46,457 bases of DNA from Caldithrix abyssi (GCA_011369465.1 DRQG01000003.1:1-46457); one strand, 5' to 3'; positions 9,491-18,376 are shown, counted from the first letter of the stretch. Numbers and translations: made by a program. The notes: generated by a model from the sequence alone, not told the origin.

Positions 9491-9888
9491 AATTTTCAAC
9501 TCCTTTTCTTAACTTTGTATATCGAAATATTGATATCTTTTCAGGATGAGTATTTCAGAAAAATGACCGGTTCTCTCATCGGTCTAAAAACGAAACTGTT
9601 ACCAATGCTGCTTTCATTCTGAAATTATAAAATATATTCTGCTTAATCAAAAAACATGGGAAGGCAATAATTTGAGTAATGTTCAACATTTCCCTTACAT
9701 ATTTTTAACTCCGTAATTTGGATACAGATATTCCTATTGTCTTTTGTCCTGTTCTCTCTTTTTTCTGTTTTGCGTAAAACAATGTTAGGGAGACGATCTC
9801 CAATCTTGATTTTCTCCATTGCGGATTGTAATATTATGTAGCATTTTTCCTTTCTTTTCGTGTAATTCAAAAATAAAGGAGGTCTGAA
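9491..9888. other. Divergent intergenic region without a convincing gene
   Basis: About 400 AT-rich bases between two divergent genes, so it should hold promoters for both. A weak hairpin (GACCGGT with ATCGGTC, one G-U pair) lies near 9563-9584, and a short GGAGA/TCTCC pair lies near 9793. A minus-strand open frame inside starts without a ribosome-binding site and has no recognisable family. No promoter could be assigned with confidence. Confidence 0.5.
9500..9505 (-). promoter_or_regulatory. Ribosome-binding site that decides the start of the S9-like hydrolase
   Basis: On the minus strand AAGGAG is followed after 9 nt by ATG at 9490. An in-frame TTG at 9499 touches the site and so cannot be served by it. 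This supports the shorter protein, whose first residues form a clean signal peptide. Confidence 0.75.
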
Positions 9889-10599
9889 ATGAAATTCTTT
9901 TCTTTTCTTGTTGTTTTGTCTTTCATTTTTTGGGCCTGTGAAAAAAATGAATCCACAGCACCCGAACAAGGCGATGGTTTATCGGCTTATTATCCGTTCA
10001 ACGGCAATGCCAAGGATGAAAGCGGCAATGGGAATGATGGTGTTGTCAATGGCGCAGTTTTGGTAAAGGACCGGTTTGGGAATGATAGTTCAGCTTTTTA
10101 CTTAAACGGAATTGCTGATTATATTGAATTCCCGCAAACTTTTATTTTCCACGAAGAAGGCGATGGCAGTTTCTTCTTCTGGATAAACCATGACTCTGTA
10201 GGCCATGAATCAATATTCTGGACACGAGGGGACGACACAGATAAAAACAGATTTAATATTTACACGACTTACGAAAATAAATTATTTGGTGTGGACTATC
10301 GGTCGCCTTCCGGTGAGCGTCATAAAATATTTGGCGTAGATACGGAGCTGAACACCTGGGTATTCATAGGAATCACCCGAAGCGGAAATACATACAGCCT
10401 GTATGTTAACGGGACTAAAATATCGGATTTCACGGATTCGAACCCGGACTTACCTACCTATACAGGAAAATGGTTTTGCGGGAAACGTCATAACTTTATG
10501 TATAATGGTGCCGTAGACGATATCCGTATTTATAACCGCGCCCTTACTGAACAAGAAATTAACAATCTTTACCACGAAGGTAATTGGGATGAATCTTAA
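9889..10599 (+). CDS. LamG-domain (concanavalin A-like) lipoprotein
   Basis: A 236-residue lipoprotein: signal with lipobox FIFWAC (C17), a short Ser/Thr/Pro linker, then one Laminin_G_3/LamG jelly-roll domain (about 30-230). Typical features are LSAYYPFNGNAKDESGNGND near the start, AFYLNGIADYIEF, and the closing VDDIRIYNRALTEQEINNLY. LamG domains of this class bind glycans or proteins at the cell surface and are usually not catalytic. The start is fixed by AAAGGAGG 6-7 nt before the ATG. No partner gene follows directly; the next gene is convergent. Probable location is the periplasmic face or the outer membrane surface. Confidence 0.87.
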   Translation: MKFFSFLVVLSFIFWACEKNESTAPEQGDGLSAYYPFNGNAKDESGNGNDGVVNGAVLVKDRFGNDSSAFYLNGIADYIEFPQTFIFHEEGDGSFFFWINHDSVGHESIFWTRGDDTDKNRFNIYTTYENKLFGVDYRSPSGERHKIFGVDTELNTWVFIGITRSGNTYSLYVNGTKISDFTDSNPDLPTYTGKWFCGKRHNFMYNGAVDDIRIYNRALTEQEINNLYHEGNWDES

Positions 10600-10742
10600 A
10601 TATACCTGTGCTTAACCAATTTGAAATATAAAATAAAGTTGGAAAATTTATTACATCCGGCTGATTTATCTTATTCTTATTAAACGATGAGCATAATCTT
10701 CTAACGGCATCTGTGATTCAGACTCTTATTGAATTATTTTTA

Positions 10743-11531
10743 CTATTTTTTTAACGCTTCGATTACTTGTTGAGTAATTTTCTTAATCTGTTCGTCTGTT
10801 AAAGGGCTTGACTTTGGAAGCGCTGTTTGTATTTTCGGTTTCGTTAGTTCAAGGGGATCGGTTTCACAGGCAGTTACACGACCGGATATAGTATATTTTT
10901 CCCGTAAACCCAATAGACGATCAGCTTCTTCCTTCGGAAGCACATTGACGTTTCCCAATTGAACCGCATTCCAGACGATTTGCGCGGTATGTTCCAACGT
11001 TTCCATTTTAAAATAGGCGCTTAACAAATCGGGGCCCAAAGTTAAGGCACCGTGGTTTTCCAAAAGAATGGCATCCGAGTTTTTAATATGCGGGCGGATA
11101 TTTTCGGGAATTTCCATAGTGGAGGGCAGACCGTATTTGGCAATGGGAACAGAGCCTATAATCATAACAGCTTCCGGCAGAACACAGCGATCTAAGGGAA
11201 TACCGGCTACGGCAAAGCTGGTGCAGTAAGGCGGATGGGCGTGTACCACGGATTTAATATCCGGTCTTTCTTTATAGACTTCGATGTGCATTTTTACTTC
11301 GCTGGACGGTTTATATGTTGAAGTCTTTGAGATCATTTTACCGTTCATATCGACTTTAACAATCATCTCGGGCGTCATAAAACCTTTACTCACACCTGTG
11401 GCAGTTGTAAGCAGTTCGTTATCGTTGATGCGTACGGAGATATTGCCGTCATTCGCAGCCACATAACCGCGCGTCCATACGCGGCGACCTATTTCTATAA
11501 TCTGCTTTTTAAGCTGCCATTCTCGGGCCAT
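10743..11531 (-). CDS. Class II aldolase (L-fuculose/rhamnulose-phosphate aldolase-like) with possible encapsulation tail
   Basis: A 262-residue class II (zinc) aldolase/adducin-family enzyme. The catalytic acid E78 is in KPSSEVKMH. The zinc ligands are H97 and H99 in VVHAHPP and H160 in LENHGA; the phosphate-binding ANDGNISVR (26-34) is also typical. FucA-type members cleave L-fuculose-1-phosphate to DHAP and L-lactaldehyde. After the core (ending about 225) comes a linker rich in K, P and S, then a helix, LTDEQIKKITQQVIEALKK (244-262). It resembles the short amphipathic encapsulation peptides of bacterial-microcompartment enzymes, including aldolases of fucose/rhamnose-type compartments. 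No shell gene is nearby. The exact sugar phosphate is unproven. AAGGGA precedes the ATG. Confidence 0.87.
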   Translation of the reverse strand: MAREWQLKKQIIEIGRRVWTRGYVAANDGNISVRINDNELLTTATGVSKGFMTPEMIVKVDMNGKMISKTSTYKPSSEVKMHIEVYKERPDIKSVVHAHPPYCTSFAVAGIPLDRCVLPEAVMIIGSVPIAKYGLPSTMEIPENIRPHIKNSDAILLENHGALTLGPDLLSAYFKMETLEHTAQIVWNAVQLGNVNVLPKEEADRLLGLREKYTISGRVTACETDPLELTKPKIQTALPKSSPLTDEQIKKITQQVIEALKK

Positions 11532-11728
11532 AAATAGTCCCTTTTATATTGAAAAGAAGCCTTATGTTAATGATGATTGTAATTTAAGATAATATATGCA
11601 ATAGCGGTCTTCAACTTAAATTATAATTTAAACCGGTAAGAATGCTTGAGTGGGTATTTCCCTTACCCGGTCAATCTTCGCAGAAGGACAACTTTGCCAA
11701 AAGAGAACCGGAAAATCGATTTCTATAC

Positions 11729-11761
11729 AAAAAAAGGCTGTGAGTCTTCACAGCCTTTTTT
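11729..11761 (-). terminator. Intrinsic terminator downstream of tRNA-Phe
   Basis: A perfect 8-bp stem (GGCTGTGA, 11736-11743, with TCACAGCC, 11748-11755) has a 4-nt loop. A-runs on the left and T-runs on the right give a U-tract on either strand. It begins four bases past the 3' end of the minus-strand tRNA, so it most likely ends that transcript. Confidence 0.85.
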
Positions 11762-11764
11762 AAG

Positions 11765-11837
<73 letters not shown>

Positions 11838-11905
11838 ACAAAATGCTTTATTTTTGAGAGGCTAAATATAAAAATAATTCCCAAACTTTGCAAATGCTTA
11901 TCCGG

Positions 11906-12781
11906 TTAAAATATGTCTATATCTAATCCCTTTTCCTTTATCTGAACCGAAAGGGAATCAATACTTTTCAACGTCTTATTTAAATTATAATATAGTGTTG
12001 TATCATATATCATCTTACCCAATGAGCCTTCCTGATTTTCGATGCCGGTAATGATATGGTTCATCGAAACGCTCATAGAATCTAATCTGGAAGATAATTG
12101 TGCCAATACGGATATGGTAGAATCCATAGAAGCGCTGTTGTTATCGATGAATTGATTTAACCGGGCTGTAGTTTCGGCAATTTCTTCGGTTATTTTTCTG
12201 AAATCGGCCGGTAATTTTTTAAACTCATTGGTCATTGCATGGATATTAGCCAAACTCGCCTGCAAATCGGATTGCATTCTACCTGATTTTAAAATATTGT
12301 TGATCAATGTAACCGTAGTATCAATGCGAAAGGAGAGGCGGGACATATCGCCGGCTAAATCTCCGATAATCAGTCCAACATCTACAATTCGACCGCCGTA
12401 ACTACCCTGAAAGGGTTGTTGGGAGAGATTTATATGCCGGGTTGAACGTCCCGGAAAAATCTCGATCTTCATTCCGGCAAGCAACTCTGAGCTGATTACC
12501 GAGAATGTGGCATCTTCAAACAGTTGAATATGATCATTCAGCTCTATGGTGCACAAGACATCCCGGTCTCTCCAACCCACTTCCAAAACTTTGCCTTCTC
12601 TTACACCATTTACGGTTACAGGGTCGCCGGGAACAAGGCCGCCAACCTGTTCAAAAACAATTTGTATATTATATTTGTTGGTCTTCAGCCGGAATTCTTT
12701 TCCCCAGATAATACCGAGTATAAGTATAACGGACGAAATCAGGACGGTTATACCTACTTTAAATTCTGTGGAGATTTTCAT
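11906..12781 (-). CDS. MlaD/MCE-family lipid-transport substrate-binding protein
   Basis: A 291-residue protein with one N-terminal membrane anchor (about 8-27, VGITVLISSVILILGIIWG), an MCE/MlaD domain (about 35-115, with GGLVPGDPVTVNGVREGKV and ELLAGMKIEIFPG), and a long helical C-terminus (150-290). MCE proteins form hexameric rings or tunnels that carry phospholipids between inner and outer membranes with an ABC permease (MlaE) and ATPase (MlaF). Neither partner is in the window, so this is an orphan or works with a distant transporter. It starts 21 nt after the PTS IIB stop on the same strand and is probably co-transcribed with it. Confidence 0.88.
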   Translation of the reverse strand: MKISTEFKVGITVLISSVILILGIIWGKEFRLKTNKYNIQIVFEQVGGLVPGDPVTVNGVREGKVLEVGWRDRDVLCTIELNDHIQLFEDATFSVISSELLAGMKIEIFPGRSTRHINLSQQPFQGSYGGRIVDVGLIIGDLAGDMSRLSFRIDTTVTLINNILKSGRMQSDLQASLANIHAMTNEFKKLPADFRKITEEIAETTARLNQFIDNNSASMDSTISVLAQLSSRLDSMSVSMNHIITGIENQEGSLGKMIYDTTLYYNLNKTLKSIDSLSVQIKEKGLDIDIF

Positions 12782-12802
12782 ATTTACCTGAATATTAATG
12801 TA

Positions 12803-13279
12803 CTATTTTATAACATCTTCTAACGGAAGTTTTTTGCTGTTTGGCATATCCTGGCATTCAAATTGTACCCCTCTGGTCATACAACGCCTAAAAGAAGAGA
12901 CTTCTTCCTCGTTTAGAAACAGATAGGGCAAATATTTTTTACGACCCTGTTTAAAATGGATGCCGCCCACATTTACTACATCCTGATTTAAGCCTTTATC
13001 TAAAAGTTCTTCGATAATGACCGGTGAGTTAACCACCAAAATTGCTTTCTCAACTTCTACAGGATGATCCTGGATAAAATGACTGGTTTCCTCTGTATTA
13101 AAAACGTTACAAACTAAATACTCCGGAACCACCGAAAGATAGAGTTCCCGTTCCCAATCGTTTTCGCGAACCATATTATCGCATAAGATTACACGTGTGC
13201 TTTTAAGATAGTTTGCCCAGCCCAAAACGACCTGACCGTGTATTAATCGATCATCAATTCGGAATAGTTGAACTCCCAT
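12803..13279 (-). CDS. PTS mannose/sorbose-type IIB component
   Basis: A 158-residue mannose-family IIB domain. The phosphorylated histidine is H14 in FRIDDRLIHGQVVLGW, the family signature. IIB takes phosphate from IIA and normally passes it to sugar entering through IIC/IID. The start chosen is ATG 13279. AAAGGA (13283-13288) precedes it, it lies 7 nt after the IIA stop, and the signature then begins at the usual distance from the N-terminus. A longer TTG start inside IIA is less likely. No IIC or IID gene follows; the next gene is an MCE protein. It may therefore serve regulation or work with a permease encoded elsewhere. Confidence 0.9.
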   Translation of the reverse strand: MGVQLFRIDDRLIHGQVVLGWANYLKSTRVILCDNMVRENDWERELYLSVVPEYLVCNVFNTEETSHFIQDHPVEVEKAILVVNSPVIIEELLDKGLNQDVVNVGGIHFKQGRKKYLPYLFLNEEEVSSFRRCMTRGVQFECQDMPNSKKLPLEDVIK

Positions 13280-13286
13280 ATTTCCT

Positions 13287-13673
13287 TTATGCTTTAAAAA
13301 TACCTTTTTTACCGTCTTCAATAATTTTGGACACTAAATTATCCCAGTCCATACGATCCACATGCATTTGAAAAGAAACAATTAAAGGGACGTTTACGCC
13401 GCCGATTACCGTGATATTGTCACGTTTCATTTTGATTCGATTGGCCAACAGCCAGCAGCTGCCTCCCGCTAAATCCACAAAAACAATAATTTTTTCCGGG
13501 TTTTGTTTATTTACATCTTCCCATATCCGGTGTTCGATTTCTTCCAGAGAAAGTTCCATATTTGTAAATGCCTTAACTTCTACCGAAGGTGCCACCAGCT
13601 TTTCGGAAATTTTTTTTAAACACTGGGCAAGCGTCCCATGGGTAATAACGCAGGCATAATAATTTTTACTCAT
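13287..13673 (-). CDS. PTS mannose-type IIA component
   Basis: A 128-residue stand-alone IIA domain of the mannose (EIIA-Man) family. The active histidine is H12 in CVITHGTLAQ, followed by the family's GGS and GVNVP segments. It accepts phosphate from HPr and hands it to IIB. Its ATG overlaps the hprK stop codon by 4 bases (ATGA), so translation is coupled to the HPr kinase. IIB starts 7 nt after its stop. Together the three genes look like one regulatory unit. HPr (ptsH) and enzyme I (ptsI) are not in the window. Confidence 0.9.
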   Translation of the reverse strand: MSKNYYACVITHGTLAQCLKKISEKLVAPSVEVKAFTNMELSLEEIEHRIWEDVNKQNPEKIIVFVDLAGGSCWLLANRIKMKRDNITVIGGVNVPLIVSFQMHVDRMDWDNLVSKIIEDGKKGIFKA

Positions 13674-14656
13674 TCAAAATCTTTCTCTAAATAATCACGA
13701 TCCTTATAAATAGGAACCAGATCTTTTTCCTTCATATATTTTTTCAAGCGTTTGTTAAACTCTTTGGGCGTATGGTAACCGTACATACGCAGCAGGTAAT
13801 TCATGGCAATCGTTTCTGCTATAACCGTAATGTTTTTGCCGGGATTTATCGCTAAAGTTATTTCGGGAAGTTCCACACCTAATATTTCTGTAGTTTTCTC
13901 TTCCAAACCCACCCGTTCGAAATCCAGATTTTTATCCCAATCCACCAACTTTACAACTACTTCCACGCGTTTTTGCATACGCACGCCGCGGATACCAAAC
14001 ATTTGGCGTACATCAATGAGTCCAATTCCCCGGATTTCCAGAATATGTTCCGCTATTTCCCTTCCGCTGCCTATTAACACCTGCTCGGCTTTTTTGGTAA
14101 CTATAATTAAATCATCGGCAACCAGACGATGACCGCGTTCCACCAAATCCAGAGCTATTTCACTTTTCCCGATACCGCTGCGCCCGGTAAACAAAATACC
14201 AATCCCGTACACATCCACCAGCGAGCCGTGCATGGAAACCCGGGGAGCAAATTTACTCTCCAGATATTCACTCAATAAATGGATAAGCCGTGTTGTACTA
14301 AATGGCGTGCTGAATATGGAAATATAACGGCGCGTTGCCGCTTCGATAAGCTGTTTGGGAACCGGATTGTTATTAGTAACTATAATCGCCGGGATTTCAA
14401 ACTCGATAAAACGGTCTATGGAACGAGTTAACGCAGATGGTTGTAAACCGGACAGGTATTTAATCTCTGTGTTACCCAGTATTTGAAGCCGGTCGTGTGT
14501 AAACAGCTCAACAAATCCGGAAAGCGCTAACCCCGGTCGATGTAACTCACTGGTGGTAATTTTACGGTTCAATCCGTTCTCGGAACAGACCAGTTTAAGT
14601 TTAAGTTGAGATTGAGTTTCACTGAGTAATGTTCGGACGGTTAAAAAGTCTTCCAT
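13670..14656 (-). CDS. hprK: HPr kinase/phosphorylase
   Basis: A 328-residue protein of typical length for HprK. The N-terminal domain (1-130) is followed by the catalytic domain with H143 in MHGSLVDVYGIG, Walker A GRSGIGKS (158-165), D181-D182 in RLVADDLI, and the HprK signature region IRGIGLIDVRQMFGIRGV. It phosphorylates HPr on serine in response to metabolite state and also removes that phosphate. In Gram-negatives it usually controls PTS-dependent regulation, not classic catabolite repression. It heads a translationally coupled set with PTS IIA and IIB. A terminator lies upstream, after hpf, so it probably has its own promoter in 14657-14698. Confidence 0.95.
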   Translation of the reverse strand: MEDFLTVRTLLSETQSQLKLKLVCSENGLNRKITTSELHRPGLALSGFVELFTHDRLQILGNTEIKYLSGLQPSALTRSIDRFIEFEIPAIIVTNNNPVPKQLIEAATRRYISIFSTPFSTTRLIHLLSEYLESKFAPRVSMHGSLVDVYGIGILFTGRSGIGKSEIALDLVERGHRLVADDLIIVTKKAEQVLIGSGREIAEHILEIRGIGLIDVRQMFGIRGVRMQKRVEVVVKLVDWDKNLDFERVGLEEKTTEILGVELPEITLAINPGKNITVIAETIAMNYLLRMYGYHTPKEFNKRLKKYMKEKDLVPIYKDRDYLEKDFE

Positions 14657-14698
14657 AGTATTTTAATTTAATAAAGAATACCTACAGGGGCAAAAATT

Positions 14699-14728
14699 AA
14701 AAAAGGCGTCCTGCCTTAGCAAGACGCC
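14699..14728 (-). terminator. Intrinsic terminator after hpf
   Basis: On the minus strand a 10-bp stem (GGCGTCTTGC with GCAGGACGCC, one G-U) closes a TAAG loop and is followed directly by six T. It lies 24 nt past the hpf stop, so it ends the xerC-hpf transcript and separates it from hprK. Confidence 0.88.
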
Positions 14729-14751
14729 CTCGAATATATCTCTGAAGAATG

Positions 14752-15072
14752 TTAGCTGACCAGGTTTTCAACCATCTTAACCTTGTCGTGTTCTTTAATT
14801 TTTTCTTTTATCTTGGCCAACTGCCTTTCCAGATTATCAATCGCCAGATCAATCGATTTGAAAACATCTTCCGATTTTTCTTTAACGATAATCATTTTAT
14901 GAGGCGTTTTTAATTTAAATTCCACCACTTGATCCTTCTTTTCGTAGGAGAGGATAGCTTCCACACCCATAATTCGATTTGCAAAACGATCCAGTCGTTT
15001 CAATTTATCTTGCAAATAATTTTTTAAACGGGCTGGGGCTTTGTACCCTCTGGTCGTGATGGCTATGTTCAT
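14752..15072 (-). CDS. hpf: Ribosome hibernation-promoting factor, short form
   Basis: A 106-residue protein of the HPF/RaiA (YfiA) family, with the beta-alpha-beta-beta-beta-alpha pattern: start MNIAITTRGYKAPARLKNYL, LDRFANRIMGVEAILSYEK, and the basic helix IDLAIDNLERQLAKIKEK. It binds the 30S decoding region in stationary phase and holds ribosomes inactive. It lacks the C-terminal dimerisation domain of long HPF. A very strong AAGGAGG precedes the ATG. It lies 15 nt after xerC on the same strand and is followed by an intrinsic terminator. Confidence 0.93.
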   Translation of the reverse strand: MNIAITTRGYKAPARLKNYLQDKLKRLDRFANRIMGVEAILSYEKKDQVVEFKLKTPHKMIIVKEKSEDVFKSIDLAIDNLERQLAKIKEKIKEHDKVKMVENLVS

Positions 15073-15087
15073 TCTGACCTCCTTAAA

Positions 15088-15993
15088 TTAAGGTTTATTT
15101 TTAGCGGCTCCCGGGTGAGCCTGGTTATATATTGATTTCAAATGGTCGATGGACAGATGCGTATATACCTGAGTTGTCGAAAGGCTTTCGTGGCCTAAAA
15201 GATCTTTCACCGTACGAATGCTGGCTCCGGCATTGAGTAAATGAGTTGCATAGGTATGCCGTAATATATGGGGGCTTTTCTGATTTAAATTGGAAACCAG
15301 TCCTAAATATTTTTTTATAATTCTTTGTACTGCCATAGGATACATTTTATTACCGGACTGAAGTATAAAAACGTTTTCGACAGATTTATTCACATATTGA
15401 GCGCGAACCTGCAAATACTTTTTAAGAATTTGTTCTGCATGTTGTCCTATCGGTACAATGCGTTCTTTATTTCCTTTTCCTACGATGTGAATCCTTTTTT
15501 CATTAAAGTGAATGTCGCTGGTTTTCATATTTATCAACTCAGAAAGCCGTATTCCGGTTCCGTAAAATAATTCCAGTATCGCCAAATCACGCAATCCCTC
15601 AAAGCTGGAAGGTTTGGGCAGTTTAAGTAGTTTTGTAATTTCATCCGGGCTTAAATACTCGGGTAGCTTTTTAGGAAAGCGGGGCATTCGAATAGACAGA
15701 GCCGGATTGTGATCGATAATCTGCTCGCGCGCGCAATATTTAAAAAAGGATTTTAGAGTGGCCAGTTTTCGGGCGATGCTGCGATGGGAGAGATTCTTAT
15801 CCTGCAAATCGATCAAAAAATATCGAATAATTTTTTTATCGATACGCTGCCAAAAAATCCGCTCCGTACCAAAATATTCAACTAAAAAGGATTCGAACTG
15901 ACGTAAATCATTGGCGTACGACTCCGCCGTATGAGGTGAGTACCTGCGTTCCAGAGAAATATATCGTAAATAATCTCGGATGGTTTTATCCAT
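15088..15993 (-). CDS. xerC: Tyrosine recombinase XerC/XerD type
   Basis: A 301-residue recombinase of normal Xer length. An N-terminal SAM-like core-binding domain (1-85) precedes the catalytic domain with R149 (GTGIRLSEL), K173 (GKGNKER), H242 and R245 (HILRHTYATHLL), H268 (LLGHESL) and nucleophile Y277 (TTQVYTHL). All catalytic residues are present. Xer proteins resolve chromosome dimers at dif. Housekeeping context (topA upstream, hpf downstream) argues for the chromosomal recombinase and against a mobile integrase. XerC and XerD cannot be separated with certainty from sequence alone. No dif-like site was recognised. Confidence 0.9.
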   Translation of the reverse strand: MDKTIRDYLRYISLERRYSPHTAESYANDLRQFESFLVEYFGTERIFWQRIDKKIIRYFLIDLQDKNLSHRSIARKLATLKSFFKYCAREQIIDHNPALSIRMPRFPKKLPEYLSPDEITKLLKLPKPSSFEGLRDLAILELFYGTGIRLSELINMKTSDIHFNEKRIHIVGKGNKERIVPIGQHAEQILKKYLQVRAQYVNKSVENVFILQSGNKMYPMAVQRIIKKYLGLVSNLNQKSPHILRHTYATHLLNAGASIRTVKDLLGHESLSTTQVYTHLSIDHLKSIYNQAHPGAAKNKP

Positions 15994-16061
15994 TTATTCC
16001 ATCAGGCTGAAATGACGGCTGTATATATCATCGTAAATTAGAGGAAAAAATGCAAGAATTT

Positions 16062-18287
16062 TTATTCAAACAATTCAAATTTACATTCGGGACAGCGTAA
16101 AAATTCCCCCTTACTCTTTAAAATCTTTTCAACCATGTAATTATTCCCGCAGGATGGACATTTTTTATTAACCGGTTTATCCCAGCTTACAAAATCACAT
16201 TTGGGATAATTGGAACACCCGTAGAAAACACGTCCGCGTTTACTTTTCCTTTGCACAATTTCACCGTCACAGCCTTCTTTAGGGCATTTTACACCGGTGG
16301 AAAGCGGTTTGGTGTTTTTACATTTGGGATAATTGGAGCAGGCCAGAAAAGCCCCGAAACGTCCCTGTTTGATAACCATCGGACTGCCGCATTTCTCGCA
16401 TATTTCGTCGGTTTGCTGCGGAGCTTCCTGTTCGTTTAACGGTTTGGTGTTTTTGCATTCCGGGAACCCGCTGCAAGCCATAAATCGGCCGTTGCGTCCC
16501 CAGCGGATGATCATAGGCCGGCCGCATTTCTCGCACAGCTCGCCCGCTTCTTCCTGCAAATTTTCCTTTACTTCCTTTTTCCGGGTTTCCAACCGCTCTA
16601 CCGCTTCCTTAAAGGGCTTATAAAAATTATCCATGACCTCTTCGTAGGTGGCTTTCCGGCTGGCAATATCGTCCAGCTCTTTTTCCATTTCGGCGGTAAA
16701 CGAAACGCTGAACAAAGTGGGAAAATTTTCCACCAGAATACGGTTCACGGTTTCTCCCAGTTCTGTGGCATGTAATTTACGTTCTTCCAGGCTCACGTAT
16801 TTGCGCTGTAGAATGGTGCTTACAATTTGGGCATAGGTGGACGGCCGGCCGATTCCCAATCGATCCAATTCCTTTACCAGGGTGCTTTCCGTATAGCGCG
16901 GCGTGGGTTTGGTAAAATTTTGTTCCGCTTTCAGATCGACCAATTGACAGGGGCCGCCTTCCTGTAAATTATCCGGTAACTGCTGATTACCATTGCCGTT
17001 ATTTTCTTCCGTTTCTTTGTAAACACGCATATAGCCGGGAAATTTTATTACCTCGCCTTCGGCAGTAAGTTCGTATTTATCGCCGCTCACGGTAAGGGTT
17101 GTTTTTTCCACCAGAGCCGGAGCCATCTGGCAGGCTACAAACCGTTTCCAGATGAGATTATACAGATTGAACTGTTCTCTCGAGAGATGCGGCTTTAAAG
17201 CTTCCGGTGAAAACTCCGGAGTAATATAGGTGGGGCGGATGGCTTCGTGTGCGTCCTGCGCGCCTGCTTTTGTTTTGAAATAACGGGCCTTGGGCAGGCC
17301 GTACTCCTCGCCGAATTGCTGCCGGATGTATTGCGAAACCGCTCCCAGGGCCTCCTGGCTGATTCGGGTGGAGTCGGTACGCATATAGGTAATAAGGCCA
17401 ACACTGCCCTGACCGGGAATATCCACACCTTCGTACAATCCCTGAGCAATAGACATGATGCGTTTAGTGGACATGCGCAGCATCCGGGCGGCAACCTGTT
17501 GCAATGTGCTGGTAATAAAAGGCGGACCCGGTTGTCGCTTAACCTCTTTTTTGGTAATTGCGCTCAGTATCAGGCTGGCGGCGCGGATGGCGGCGGTGTG
17601 TTCTTCGGCCTGCTCCCGGTTGGAAATCCTGGCCTTTTTACCGCCTATTTTGTTTAATTTGACCTGAAACGGTGCACTATTGTCCTGTTTCACCATTGCA
17701 GCAATGGTCCAAAATTCTTCCGGTTTGAAATTACGGATTTCTTCTTCACGTTCACAGATAAGCCGCAGAGCCACCGATTGCACACGTCCGGCGCTTAAGC
17801 CGCGGTAGATCATCTGCCATAGCACCGGGCTTATTTTATACCCAACCAGCCGGTCCAGCACGCGACGGGCCTGCTGAGAATACACACGGGCCATATCGAT
17901 CTCGCGCGGACTGTTCATCGCCGTTTCCACAGCGCGTTGTGTAATTTCATTAAATTCTACCCTGCGTATCGATTTTTCATCGCCATTGGTTAACAGGGTG
18001 GATATATGATAAGCGATAGCCTCACCTTCACGGTCAGGGTCGGTAGCTATATAGATGTGAGAAGATTTCTTCGCCAATTCACGCAATTCTTTTATAACTT
18101 TTTCTTTGCCGCGTATTTTTACATACTGGGGTTTGAAGCCCTCCTCCACACTTACACCCAATTTGCTTTTGGGCAGATCAATTACATGACCAACCGTGGC
18201 GGAAACCTTGAAACCTCTACCAAGATATTTGTTGATTGTTTTGGCTTTTGCCGGAGATTCTACAATAACAAGCGATTGTTTTGCCAT
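16062..18287 (-). CDS. topA: DNA topoisomerase I
   Basis: A 741-residue type IA topoisomerase. The TOPRIM domain (1-125) has LVIVESPAKAKTI and the acidic motif TDPDREGEA. The active tyrosine is Y301 in GLITYMRTDS. Four C-terminal zinc-ribbon repeats (about 590-741) have cysteine sets CEKCG...CSGFPEC, CEKCG...CSNYPKC, CPKEGC...CSNYPKC and CPSCG...CPEC. It relaxes negative supercoils, and the zinc ribbons bind single-stranded DNA. It sits between smg and xerC on the same strand, an arrangement with parallels in the smg-topA and topA-xer orders of other phyla. Confidence 0.97.
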   Translation of the reverse strand: MAKQSLVIVESPAKAKTINKYLGRGFKVSATVGHVIDLPKSKLGVSVEEGFKPQYVKIRGKEKVIKELRELAKKSSHIYIATDPDREGEAIAYHISTLLTNGDEKSIRRVEFNEITQRAVETAMNSPREIDMARVYSQQARRVLDRLVGYKISPVLWQMIYRGLSAGRVQSVALRLICEREEEIRNFKPEEFWTIAAMVKQDNSAPFQVKLNKIGGKKARISNREQAEEHTAAIRAASLILSAITKKEVKRQPGPPFITSTLQQVAARMLRMSTKRIMSIAQGLYEGVDIPGQGSVGLITYMRTDSTRISQEALGAVSQYIRQQFGEEYGLPKARYFKTKAGAQDAHEAIRPTYITPEFSPEALKPHLSREQFNLYNLIWKRFVACQMAPALVEKTTLTVSGDKYELTAEGEVIKFPGYMRVYKETEENNGNGNQQLPDNLQEGGPCQLVDLKAEQNFTKPTPRYTESTLVKELDRLGIGRPSTYAQIVSTILQRKYVSLEERKLHATELGETVNRILVENFPTLFSVSFTAEMEKELDDIASRKATYEEVMDNFYKPFKEAVERLETRKKEVKENLQEEAGELCEKCGRPMIIRWGRNGRFMACSGFPECKNTKPLNEQEAPQQTDEICEKCGSPMVIKQGRFGAFLACSNYPKCKNTKPLSTGVKCPKEGCDGEIVQRKSKRGRVFYGCSNYPKCDFVSWDKPVNKKCPSCGNNYMVEKILKSKGEFLRCPECKFELFE

Positions 18288-18376
18288 AAGTACGATACCA
18301 GACAGATTTAATAAAACCGTTATTTAATTGTTAATTTAAATATATGACGTGCCAACAATAAAAAAAAGAGGACCTT

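Noticed and set aside
9563-9584. Hairpin in the 9491-9888 gap as a terminator
   Set aside because: It lies between divergent genes, upstream of both, so it has no transcript to end.
9643-9969. 108-codon minus-strand frame overlapping the LamG gene start
   Set aside because: It overlaps the signal-peptide coding region of a well-supported gene, and its inner ATG has no ribosome-binding site. The weak IGDRLPNIVL similarity to thioredoxin-fold starts does not continue.
15088-15993. Tyrosine recombinase as a mobile-element integrase
   Set aside because: Normal Xer length and housekeeping neighbours, with no att repeats or cargo; a chromosomal Xer recombinase is the simpler reading.
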